Of a DNA stretch of 64,000 nucleotides, positions 17,358 through 24,918 are shown in pieces. Under the pieces are notes generated by a model that saw nothing but the letters and a program-made list of their open reading frames with translations, was not told the origin of the DNA and made no database searches. The stretch's first letter is position 1. Each line of letters begins with the position of its first letter. Origin of the DNA: Flavobacteriales bacterium ALC-1. GTDB taxonomy: Bacteria > Bacteroidota > Bacteroidia > Flavobacteriales > Flavobacteriaceae. The translations under genes were made by a program, and so were the position numbers. Location: assembly GCA_000171875.1 (NCBI GenBank), contig ABHI01000003.1:496001-560000 (forward strand). Reading direction: 5' to 3'.

Positions 17358-18155
17358 TTAGCCTTGTTCAACTCCTCCTATAAAATTCAAAACTTTACTT
17401 GCAGCAATTGAACCTGCTTTTAATGATTTTTCTATATCTTTAGTTTTTAGCCATTCAATACTAAAGGCTGCTTGAAAAGCGTCTCCACAACCTGTTGTGT
17501 CAACTATTTTATCAACTTCAATCGCTTTTTGGTAATATCTTTTGTTTTTAAAAAGAGCTACACTGCCTTTTGCTCCTAAAGTCGGCACTATTAGTGTTTC
17601 TTTTTGGAAAGAAAGTTCTTGTAGTTCATCTAGCATTTCTTCTTTACCACTCAAAAAAACAATGTCAATATTGTCTATATGTTCTTTGATAAAGTCAATT
17701 CCTAAGTAGTCTAAAAAGTCAATGACTATTAATTGATTTTCATTTCGTCTCTTTAAAAGTTCTTTCAAGTTTGGAGCACCAGCTGGCATTGCAACAATTT
17801 TACTGTCAGTTAATGAATTCCAATCACTTTCTGATAATCTAAACTTATCAAATGCACCTCCATCCCAGCTATCGTCTTTAAAATATCTGTCTCCTTTTTC
17901 ATTAATAAAAATTTTATTTGAAGCAGTCGGTTCCTTAATCTGGTATAACCTAGAACGATTTATATTTAGTTTATCTAATTGATTTTCTATTAGTTTTCCA
18001 TATCTATCTTTTCCAATTGCTCCAATTACTGAGGTGTTTTCATACCCTAAAAGTTTGCATTGAGTTGCAAAGTTCAATGAATTTCCACCAACGTAAATTT
18101 TATCTAATTCAGGAAAGAAATCGACACAAAAAGATGTTAATGCAGTTATTTTCAT
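17358..18155 (-). CDS. PfkB-family sugar kinase, fructoselysine-kinase-like
   Basis: A 265-residue kinase of the ribokinase/PfkB family. The N-terminal substrate region VGGNSLNFATQCKLLGYENT and the C-terminal ATP-site motif DTTGCGDAFQAAF (catalytic Asp in GCGD, about residue 232) are complete. It resembles short PfkB members such as fructoselysine 6-kinase; the sugar is not predictable. It is followed upstream by two further genes with no repeat between, so this is a multi-gene cassette or several fused ones. Confidence 0.85.
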   Translation of the reverse strand: MKITALTSFCVDFFPELDKIYVGGNSLNFATQCKLLGYENTSVIGAIGKDRYGKLIENQLDKLNINRSRLYQIKEPTASNKIFINEKGDRYFKDDSWDGGAFDKFRLSESDWNSLTDSKIVAMPAGAPNLKELLKRRNENQLIVIDFLDYLGIDFIKEHIDNIDIVFLSGKEEMLDELQELSFQKETLIVPTLGAKGSVALFKNKRYYQKAIEVDKIVDTTGCGDAFQAAFSIEWLKTKDIEKSLKAGSIAASKVLNFIGGVEQG

Positions 18156-18170
18156 TGCTGCTTGTTCAAA

Positions 18171-18623
18171 TTATATATCATAGTTATTCTTCTCTATAAT
18201 TGTCTTTGCAATTTTCATCGACTTTTTAGTGTTAACCTCGAGTTTCTTTCTCAAAATAGAACCTAACACTAAAAACCAAAACCTGTTTTTAAAGACCAGT
18301 GAATTGACTTGCGTCCACTTGGTTTGATTATTTTCTGTTTCATATTTCCAAGATCCACCACCGCTTTTGATAATAAAGGATTTAACGTCAATAAGTTTCA
18401 ACGTCGTTTTATTTGCTTTATCACAGATCTTATATTTTAGTTTAGCTTTAATTCCGCCAATTGTTTTTATCCAAATCAATTTAAATGGCTTTTTTTGTAG
18501 AACTTGACATTCCAAAATCGACTTGTCCCAAGTTTTTCTGTTATCAAAGTTTTGGGTGAAATTCCAGACATTTTCTTTCGTGGATTTAATGTGAATGGCA
18601 TTTTTAACTGTAATTGTCCTCAT
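18171..18623 (-). CDS. SRPBCC-type ligand-binding protein
   Basis: A 150-residue protein started at ATG 18623, 6 bp after the stop of the cupin gene; an upstream TTG at 18629 is less likely. The pattern RTITVKNAIHIKSTKENVW followed by FDNRKTWDKSI is typical of the START/SRPBCC (polyketide cyclase-like) fold, which binds hydrophobic ligands. No catalytic role can be assigned. It is in a tight pair with the cupin gene. Confidence 0.65.
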   Translation of the reverse strand: MRTITVKNAIHIKSTKENVWNFTQNFDNRKTWDKSILECQVLQKKPFKLIWIKTIGGIKAKLKYKICDKANKTTLKLIDVKSFIIKSGGGSWKYETENNQTKWTQVNSLVFKNRFWFLVLGSILRKKLEVNTKKSMKIAKTIIEKNNYDI

Positions 18624-18629
18624 TATCAA

Positions 18630-19163
18630 CTATTTATACCCAAACATTAATGCAATTCTAGCTCCGAAATTAAAAACTAGTCTTTGGAATTTCCAAGGTA
18701 TGTAATGAAAGTAAGAATCAAATTGTTTCATCAGTATTAAACTATAAAAAGGGTTGTACGGAATATTTCTTTTATTGATTTTTCCTTTGTCAGCAAGTTC
18801 GTATGTCTTTCGAATACCTTTTTCTATATCTCTAGGAGGGTAAATTTCAGCAATAAATTTAACCTCTTTATTTGTATCATTCCAAAAACTATGAAGCACA
18901 AATTTATCAACAATTATTTTATTGTGATTAGGCGTTAAAATGAGATGTTCTTTGCCAACATTCAAATTTAATTCTCCAGAAATAACTTTAAAGGTTTCTG
19001 TTTGAAAAGGGTGGAAGTGCTTTGGACTTTTGGCCCAAGAAGAATTGGGTGACAATGTCATAATGAATTCGGATACGCGTCCTTTAGTTCCTTCATCGGT
19101 TTGAATAAATTCAATACTGTCTCCTGTTGCTTTATTTCTTATTATTTCAGGATTTTCGTTCAT
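18630..19163 (-). CDS. Cupin-domain protein
   Basis: A 177-residue protein. Residues ~30-110 form a single cupin barrel: KHFHPFQTETFKVISGELNL contains the metal-binding His/His/Glu set of motif 1, and DKFVLHSFWNDT provides the His of motif 2. The C-terminal ~65 residues (PYNPFYSLILMKQFD...) are hydrophobic and of unknown role. Similar proteins in Bacteroidota are annotated only as cupins. It overlaps no repeat and is 6 bp upstream of the SRPBCC gene. Confidence 0.8.
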   Translation of the reverse strand: MNENPEIIRNKATGDSIEFIQTDEGTKGRVSEFIMTLSPNSSWAKSPKHFHPFQTETFKVISGELNLNVGKEHLILTPNHNKIIVDKFVLHSFWNDTNKEVKFIAEIYPPRDIEKGIRKTYELADKGKINKRNIPYNPFYSLILMKQFDSYFHYIPWKFQRLVFNFGARIALMFGYK

Positions 19164-19175
19164 TCCGATAATTAT

Positions 19176-19245
19176 TTACAACGTCCAGTGAGTCGCGTCT
19201 CACGGATAGCCATTGTTGCGTCTCATTCACTATACACATTGATGT
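19176..19245 (-). repeat. attC-like site 34, degenerate
   Basis: TTTACAACGTCCAGTGAG and later CACTATACACATTGATGTGTG resemble a left and a right arm, but the left lacks GTGTAT and the right has GAT for GTT. I read it as a worn-out site. Confidence 0.45.
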
Positions 19246-19435
19246 GTGTAGTTTCGTTCAGATTTCATGTAGACTTGACTAAATATACAATTAATTGGCG
19301 AGGTGCTACAAGCAGTGGATGTAGTTATGTGCTGTATTCTATTTTAATTTTATGACCTTTAATTAATTCTTCAAGAATATTTTAGGTTTTTTATTGATTT
19401 AGGATAATGTTGTAACTTTAAAAAAAATATTAGAA

Positions 19436-20065
19436 ATGAAAAAATTACATTTATTACATTTATTATGTTTATTCTTTATTTTCTTTTCTTGTATGAAAAG
19501 CAATATAGATTCATCTGAGTCTGAACAGTCCGAACTATCCGAAAATCAAGATATTGTAACAAGTGCAAGTGGAGTACAATATCCTTCTCTTGATCCACCG
19601 TCACATCAATACTGTGGTGCGGGTTGGGGAAGAAAGATGTGTCGATTTTTATCTAAATATGATGGGACAATTTGGACAGATGCAGAAAATTATTATAGCA
19701 ACTTTTCAGATATAAAATTTTCAAACTTTACAGACAATGAATATTTTATATCCTTCTTTAATCTTGATAGTATTACTTCATATTGTGATGGATGGAAATT
19801 AGATGAAACAATTTACAATGGAATAAAATGGAATATAAAAATCAAAAAAGATGAGTTTGATGTTTTAAAGTTTGATTATGAATATTATGGGACTAGTGCT
19901 GAAATTGAATATACTATAACTTATAAGTATGAAGTAATTGATGGTTTACTTCATTTTTCAACTACTGAAGGCCAAGCATATATTTTCACTCCTTCTGAAA
20001 GAAACTATGCAGAAGAGTTTCTTGACACAGGCGAAATAATTTATTTAGAAGGTTGTATTTTTTAA
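19436..20065 (+). CDS. Hypothetical lipoprotein, only plus-strand gene of the array
   Basis: A 209-residue protein with a clear lipoprotein signal (LCLFFIFFSCMKS, Cys 19), a low-complexity Ser/Glu linker (about 22-45) and a mainly beta mature part with four Cys residues. I do not recognise a family. It is the only gene in the array on the opposite strand. The region 5' of it has a possible AT-rich promoter (TAACTTTA at about 19413-19420), suggesting its own transcription. Degenerate repeat remnants flank it on both sides. Confidence 0.65.
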   Translation: MKKLHLLHLLCLFFIFFSCMKSNIDSSESEQSELSENQDIVTSASGVQYPSLDPPSHQYCGAGWGRKMCRFLSKYDGTIWTDAENYYSNFSDIKFSNFTDNEYFISFFNLDSITSYCDGWKLDETIYNGIKWNIKIKKDEFDVLKFDYEYYGTSAEIEYTITYKYEVIDGLLHFSTTEGQAYIFTPSERNYAEEFLDTGEIIYLEGCIF

Positions 20066-20231
20066 TAATTTACCCACTGTTATGGCTCATTATCTTTATG
20101 AGACACAGTTTGCACTTTAGGCATTATGTTTGGTAATAGATTAATAAGTAGTTTATGATATTAGAATTACTAAATTCGGTATTTCTTTTGTTGAACTTAG
20201 AATATTGGATACTGCTTCAGACTGTTTTGTC

Positions 20232-20260
20232 AATTATTAATTATACACATTGTTTTGACA
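20232..20260 (-). repeat. attC-like half site 33 (right arm only)
   Basis: ATTAATTATACACATTGTTT is a right arm. No matching left arm is found in 20066-20231. Another right-arm-like stretch, TTACCCACTGTTATGGCTC, lies at about 20070-20088, so two sites may have decayed here. Confidence 0.55.
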
Positions 20261-20303
20261 CGTATTTAATTTTAATGATTTTTAATTGATATCAATCTAA
20301 AAC

Positions 20304-21776
20304 TTATTTTAAAATGAAGCGAGTAACGATAATGTCAAATCGTCCACCTAAAAATGTGTTTTGAATTGGATTAACTAAGGGAAAATCAGTTGAATTGGAT
20401 AATCCTGATACTGTTACCGATCCATCAACTCCCAGAGCAATACCTTCAAAAGTATCTGAGCCGTTTCCTCCATATAAAGTGGAATAGAGAAGGTTTAATC
20501 CATTTTTGTCCAATAGAGTCATAAAGGCGTTAGAATCTCCATTTCGCTTAGATTGCGCATAAGAAGTTGTAGGGAAATTATCAGAAGAGGTTTTTCCAAT
20601 AATGTAGGCATTACCGTTTAGATCTGTTGCAAAATTTCTTGGACGATCTCGTTTGTTTCCTCCCAAATAAGTTGAATAAACAATGCTTGAATTTTGTATG
20701 TTGAGTTTAGATATAAAAATGTCCATTCCTCCATTAAGTTTTTTTTGAAGTGCATTTTGTGTTAAGGGGAAGTGTAATGAATATGTAAAACCCATTAAGT
20801 ATATATTTCCTAAAGAATCAAAATCAATACCCTTGAGTTGATCATTTCCTTCTCCACCCCAATAAGTAGCATAGTTAATAGCAGATATGTTCTTGTTAAT
20901 TATCGCTAAAAAAGCATCATTTTCTCCTTTATTTTCACTTTGTATAGCATTTTTGACAGGAAAATCAAAAGAGCTTGTTGTACCACCTATATATATTTGA
21001 TCATTACTATCCAATTTGATTGAGAAACCAATATCATCACCAGATCCGCCTAGATAAGTTGATTTCAGCATTTTTCCATCAGAATTTAGAATTGTAATGA
21101 ATGCATCTATTCCACCAGCGGATTTAGATTGTAAAGCTTTATTGGTTGTAGGAAAATCTATAGATGCTGTCCAACCAACAACATAAACATTACCATATTT
21201 ATCAATATTTATATACCTGCCATCCTCATTATTACTACCCCCAAGAAATGTTGACCACACTATCTTTCCTTCAGCGTTGATTTTAACAACAAAAGCATCT
21301 TTTTTTCCTCCAAAAGTTGGTTGAAATGAATTTATATCAGCAGGGAAATCAGATGAAGAAGTGGTTCCAATAGCATAGATATTACTCTCGGAATCAGAAA
21401 TGAGCCCTTGAACGGCTTCCCATTTTGAGCCCCCTATTTGAGTTATGTAACCTATATCATTCCCTAAGTTATTTAATTTTACCACGAATGCATCTATACC
21501 ATCGCTAATTGTATATGGGTATTTATTAATACCAGGTAGTTTTTTGGAATTTGAATGGCAACCCAAGTAAGTATTACCTATAAGGTCAACAGCAACAACA
21601 TCAGCATCATCAATTCCAATATTTCCATAGTAAGTAGAAAAGGTGATTTTTGGGTTTAGTTCCTGTCCTTGTATTTTAAATAAAATAAATAGCAGGTAAA
21701 GTAAGGTAAGCCAATTAATTGAAAACACCTTATTATCTGAGGTTTGTTCTAGTTTTCCGATTTCTTTGTATTTCAT
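20304..21776 (-). CDS. SBBP-repeat (beta-propeller) protein
   Basis: About 490 residues from ATG 21776; the longer frame to 21815 would run into a repeat remnant. After an N-terminal hydrophobic stretch (NWLTLLYLLFILFKIQG) come about seven copies of the SBBP motif, e.g. VWSTFLGGSNNEDGRYINID, LKSTYLGGSGDDIGFSIKLD and LLYSTLYGGNGSDTFEGIAL, each about 55 residues. Such repeats form secreted beta-propeller proteins in Bacteroidota. No C-terminal sorting domain is visible. Role unknown, perhaps surface binding. Confidence 0.85.
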   Translation of the reverse strand: MKYKEIGKLEQTSDNKVFSINWLTLLYLLFILFKIQGQELNPKITFSTYYGNIGIDDADVVAVDLIGNTYLGCHSNSKKLPGINKYPYTISDGIDAFVVKLNNLGNDIGYITQIGGSKWEAVQGLISDSESNIYAIGTTSSSDFPADINSFQPTFGGKKDAFVVKINAEGKIVWSTFLGGSNNEDGRYINIDKYGNVYVVGWTASIDFPTTNKALQSKSAGGIDAFITILNSDGKMLKSTYLGGSGDDIGFSIKLDSNDQIYIGGTTSSFDFPVKNAIQSENKGENDAFLAIINKNISAINYATYWGGEGNDQLKGIDFDSLGNIYLMGFTYSLHFPLTQNALQKKLNGGMDIFISKLNIQNSSIVYSTYLGGNKRDRPRNFATDLNGNAYIIGKTSSDNFPTTSYAQSKRNGDSNAFMTLLDKNGLNLLYSTLYGGNGSDTFEGIALGVDGSVTVSGLSNSTDFPLVNPIQNTFLGGRFDIIVTRFILK

Positions 21777-21779
21777 AAA

Positions 21780-21817
21780 CAGCCAACCTGTATTAATTAT
21801 AGCCATTGTTAGCACCT
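21780..21817 (-). repeat. attC-like half site 32 (right arm only)
   Basis: The stretch ending GTATTAATTATAGCCATTGT is nearly identical to the right arm of site 13 (44217-44240). The left arm is gone; the SBBP gene starts at 21776. The outer bases GTTAGCACC resemble the arm GGTACCAAC of site 31. Confidence 0.65.
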
Positions 21818-22657
21818 TTATTTTATTATTTTCATTTGTTCAAACGCTTTAAAAGTCACATCTTTTCTAATTAATGGAAACATTTTCATGTCAAATTGCT
21901 CTTTAGGTTCAACATTTGTCGCAAAGAAATATGTTTTGTTTTCGTTTTCGATGTACCCTACAAACCAACCGTTGTTATTTCCATTTCTAATTGACCAACC
22001 TGTTTTTCCACTAAGCTTGTAGTTCCCGCTTTTTTCCATTATCATCATTCTTTTCATTATTGTTTCAGTGCGTTTAGAAATTTTAAGTTTGGATAGATAG
22101 AACCTTTTTAAAAAATCTATTTGTTGAAATTGACTAATTCGCGATTCTCCTTCCAACCAGAATAAATCAATATTGCTTGAGTCAACTTTCATATTTCCAT
22201 ATTCAAGTTTATCAATGTATTTAGTCATTTTTTTTGCACCAATTTTTCTGGCTATTTCTTGATAGCATGGCACACAAGAAAAATGAAAGGCATCTCTGAA
22301 AATTAGATCTTGCTCCCAGTTTTTGATTCTCCTTTTTTCCCCGTCCCATTTAAAAAGTGTACTGTCATTTTCAACTACTCTTATCTCAAGTGCTATTATT
22401 GAATTAATTATCTTGAAAGTCGAAGCAGGTAATTTTCCTTTTCTAGTCCATTCAAAGTTGTTAGAATAGTATTTTTTACCCTCAAAATCATAAATTAAAA
22501 TAGCTCCGTCAACATTTGCAGAATCAATAATTGTTTGGAATTCAGGAATTATTATTTCCCTTTCAGTTGCTTTCGCCTCTTTTTTGTCAGAGTGTGCCTT
22601 TTTACCATTACAGGAAAAGAGTATAATTAATATTGGTAGTATATAAATTATTTTCAT
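21818..22657 (-). CDS. Class D (OXA-like) serine beta-lactamase lipoprotein
   Basis: A 279-residue exported protein with a lipobox (LIILFSCNG, Cys 16). All class D signatures are present: STFK at residues 79-82 (active Ser, carbamylated Lys), SCV at 127-129, YGN at 153-155 and KTG at 218-220, then WFVGY at 231-235. The known reaction is hydrolysis of beta-lactams through an acyl-enzyme. A related possibility is a BlaR-like sensor domain, but the length and lack of membrane helices favour the enzyme. It lies in a repeat-flanked cassette without a promoter that I can identify. Confidence 0.88.
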   Translation of the reverse strand: MKIIYILPILIILFSCNGKKAHSDKKEAKATEREIIIPEFQTIIDSANVDGAILIYDFEGKKYYSNNFEWTRKGKLPASTFKIINSIIALEIRVVENDSTLFKWDGEKRRIKNWEQDLIFRDAFHFSCVPCYQEIARKIGAKKMTKYIDKLEYGNMKVDSSNIDLFWLEGESRISQFQQIDFLKRFYLSKLKISKRTETIMKRMMIMEKSGNYKLSGKTGWSIRNGNNNGWFVGYIENENKTYFFATNVEPKEQFDMKMFPLIRKDVTFKAFEQMKIIK

Positions 22658-22670
22658 CTTAGTATATTTG

Positions 22671-22807
22671 GTACCAACGTGTTTGTGTATGGCTGTTGCG
22701 ATTGAGCACTAAGATAACAAAAGGGGACAAACGTACTGAAAATTCGCTAGAATTTCTAGAAAAGCCTTTACCTGACTTAGCAATTAATTATACATGGTGT
22801 TGTACGT
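22671..22807 (-). repeat. attC-like site 31
   Basis: Left arm GTACCAACGTGTTTGTGTAT, right arm AATTAATTATACATGGTGTT. The inner hairpin is GAAAATTCGCTAGAATTTCT. Its right outer bases GTTGTACGT are complementary to ATGTACAAC at site 30. Confidence 0.85.
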
Positions 22808-22809
22808 AG

Positions 22810-23049
22810 TTATCTCCAAAAATTATTTGCTTTAGCTATAGTTGTAAATTCCATTGCTACTGTTTGCCCAATTGCGATTAACATAGCTGCATCATTTGCA
22901 TATACTGGACGTAATTTATCTCTAATTTCAGCATTTGGTTGAGTTATTTTAATAGTCAACCTTGCTATTTTTACTGCTAAAGCTCTACCTTCCTCTGGCG
23001 AGTTCGTGATTAAAGAATTTCCTGGAATTAATTGTGTTTGATTTGACAT
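22810..23049 (-). CDS. Small hypothetical protein, 79 aa
   Basis: A 79-residue protein (MSNQTQLIPGNSLITNSPEE at the start, ending NNFWR), alanine- and threonine-rich, with no signal peptide and no recognised motif. It shares a cassette with the Crp/Fnr-type regulator that precedes it on the transcript (68 bp apart), and may be its target or partner. Function unknown. Confidence 0.6.
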   Translation of the reverse strand: MSNQTQLIPGNSLITNSPEEGRALAVKIARLTIKITQPNAEIRDKLRPVYANDAAMLIAIGQTVAMEFTTIAKANNFWR

Positions 23050-23117
23050 AGTTTTGTTTTTAAGTTAAAGAGCAAAACTATAATTTGTAAAAATCAAAAA
23101 CAGTGACATATATTACT

Positions 23118-23741
23118 TTACAAGATTTTTATTTTTCGTCCAATTTGGATTACTTGATTGTTAAGACTCAATTTTTTTAATAATCTAGAAATGACTTCTC
23201 GTGATGTTCCTAAATCATAAGCAATTTCTTGATGAGAAATATTTAGAATATTTGACTTTTTAATTTTGCTTTTATTTTTCAGATAGTTTAATAATCTTTG
23301 GTCAAGATTATAACAGGTAATTTGTTTAGTAGTATTTAATAAATCTTTATAATGTCTTTGATAATCAGAGAGAACTAAGCTACTAAATGATGGATACTGT
23401 TTAAGCCATTGATTGACCTTGTTTATTGGAAGCAATAGTAGTTCACTATCTAGTTCCGCAATAGCTGAGAATTCAGCTGGCTCATTATTAAATATATGCG
23501 CAAAGCTGTAAATACAAGATTCGCCTGAAGAAATATAATACAAAAGAAACTGTATAGAATCTTCATTACTAAACACTTTAATATTTCCACTTAAAACAAT
23601 AGGCAAAAAGCGAATGAATTTTCCTTGTTCGACTATATATTCTTGAGAATTAAAACTTTTCAAAGTTGAATGTTCTTCAATTTCTTTCAAGAGATCCTTT
23701 TCAAGGACAGGAAAACACTCAGCTAAAAAGGAAGTTTTCAT
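23118..23741 (-). CDS. Crp/Fnr family transcription regulator
   Basis: A 207-residue protein: an N-terminal cyclic-nucleotide-binding-like beta barrel (about 10-125) and a C-terminal helix-turn-helix, ISHQEIAYDLGTSREVISRL (about 169-188). It lacks the cysteine set of Fnr and the complete cAMP contact signature, so its effector is unknown. Regulators of this kind are common in Bacteroidota. It is in a two-gene cassette with the 79-residue protein. A regulator moving as a cassette could affect genes outside the array. Confidence 0.85.
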   Translation of the reverse strand: MKTSFLAECFPVLEKDLLKEIEEHSTLKSFNSQEYIVEQGKFIRFLPIVLSGNIKVFSNEDSIQFLLYYISSGESCIYSFAHIFNNEPAEFSAIAELDSELLLLPINKVNQWLKQYPSFSSLVLSDYQRHYKDLLNTTKQITCYNLDQRLLNYLKNKSKIKKSNILNISHQEIAYDLGTSREVISRLLKKLSLNNQVIQIGRKIKIL

Positions 23742-23756
23742 TCGATTTCTTAATTA

Positions 23757-23917
23757 TGTACAACGCTGTTGTGTGTGGTTAGTTACGTGTTTAAGCAACT
23801 AAATTAGCAAACAAATCGCAGATAGAAAATTCCAGCGGACACTAGCGCAACGAACTGACGAAGCAATTTTCGTAAGTCGACAATGGCTAGCAATGAATTA
23901 CAAACGGTATTAGGCAA
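23757..23917 (-). repeat. attC-like site 30, long variant
   Basis: Left arm GTACAACGCTGTTGTGTGTG; the right arm ends ...ACAAACGGTATTAGGC with ATT in place of GTT. It contains the extra GACACTAGCGCAACGAACTG segment also seen in sites 24 and 27. The outer ATTAGGCAAC matches GTTGCCTAAC of site 29. Confidence 0.85.
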
Positions 23918-23934
23918 CGTTATATTACCATTCA

Positions 23935-24690
23935 TTAATCAAGTAATTCTTTAATAATGTTTTCAAATTCTTTTCCATCTCCAATACTTCTTTTTCCATT
24001 TCTATGGATATATGGAACGCCACCTTCAGCATATTTTACAATACCATTCTTATCAATAAACAGAGAAGTTGGGTATGCACCAATATTCAGTTTTTCAATA
24101 TACTTTTTAGCATCAATATATTTTTCAAAATCAAATTGGTACTTATTTGCTAATTTTTCAACTTTATCTTTGTTGTCAAAAGTTATAGAAATAAAATTTA
24201 CTTTATCTGAATATTTTTCACGTAATTTATTTAAAACTGGAAACTCATCAATGCAAGGTGCACAATTAGTAAACCAAAAATTTATCATTGTAGGTTTTCC
24301 TTTTAAATCATTTGTATTTAGATCAGAACCATCTATGCTTTTTAATGTAGTTTCAGGAAGTTTTTTATTTATTAATTCATTACGCAATGCTGGTCTATTA
24401 CCTCCTTCTTTTACTTGTCCATTTATAAGTAGGGGAATCACTTTAATGGTATAATTTTGAATTATCGAATCTCCTTTTTTTTCAATTTCAGTAAAAATTT
24501 CTTCTACTTTTACGGTTTGGTTTATTTTTTTGAATTCAGAAACAATCTTTTTTTTCAAATTTATATACTCTAACTCACTGTATATTTGATTTTTTTCATT
24601 TTTATAATATTTGATTTTTACTTCAGATTTTTGAGCAAAGGAAAAAGTTGAAATTAATAGTGCTAAAATTAGTTTAGTTGCTTTTTTCAT
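23935..24690 (-). CDS. TlpA-like thiol-disulfide oxidoreductase (thioredoxin fold)
   Basis: A 251-residue exported protein (signal peptide 1-19, STFSFAQ). Residues ~115-250 form a TlpA/ResA-type thioredoxin domain: LPETTLKSIDGSDLNTNDLK, then FWFTNCAPCIDEFPVL with the CxxC active site (about residue 147). It would reduce or isomerise disulfides in the periplasm. The N-terminal ~95 residues are unassigned. Sole gene of its cassette, with a 90-bp leader after the crossover point that could hold a promoter. Confidence 0.85.
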   Translation of the reverse strand: MKKATKLILALLISTFSFAQKSEVKIKYYKNEKNQIYSELEYINLKKKIVSEFKKINQTVKVEEIFTEIEKKGDSIIQNYTIKVIPLLINGQVKEGGNRPALRNELINKKLPETTLKSIDGSDLNTNDLKGKPTMINFWFTNCAPCIDEFPVLNKLREKYSDKVNFISITFDNKDKVEKLANKYQFDFEKYIDAKKYIEKLNIGAYPTSLFIDKNGIVKYAEGGVPYIHRNGKRSIGDGKEFENIIKELLD

Positions 24691-24780
24691 TTCTTTAAAT
24701 TAAAGTTCATGATTGCAAATTCATTAATTTTAGATATTATCTTAGTTAATTAGTGTTAATGAATGTTAATCAACTAATGT

Positions 24781-24918
24781 TGCCTAACGTGTTTGTGTAT
24801 GGCTAGTTGCGTGGTTAAGCAACTAATTTAGTAAACAAATACGAGCCCGAGAAAATTCCGAAGGAATTTTCCAAGTAGGCACTTGTCCAAGCAATTAATT
24901 ATACACAGTGTTCTGCTT
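24781..24918 (-). repeat. attC-like site 29
   Basis: Left arm GCCTAACGTGTTTGTGTATG, right arm AATTAATTATACACAGTGTT, inner hairpin GAAAATTCCGAAGGAATTTT. Main family. Confidence 0.9.

Noticed and set aside
23957..24454. A 165-residue plus-strand frame opposite the TlpA-like gene
   Set aside because: The minus-strand gene has signal peptide and CxxC motif; the plus frame is its shadow.
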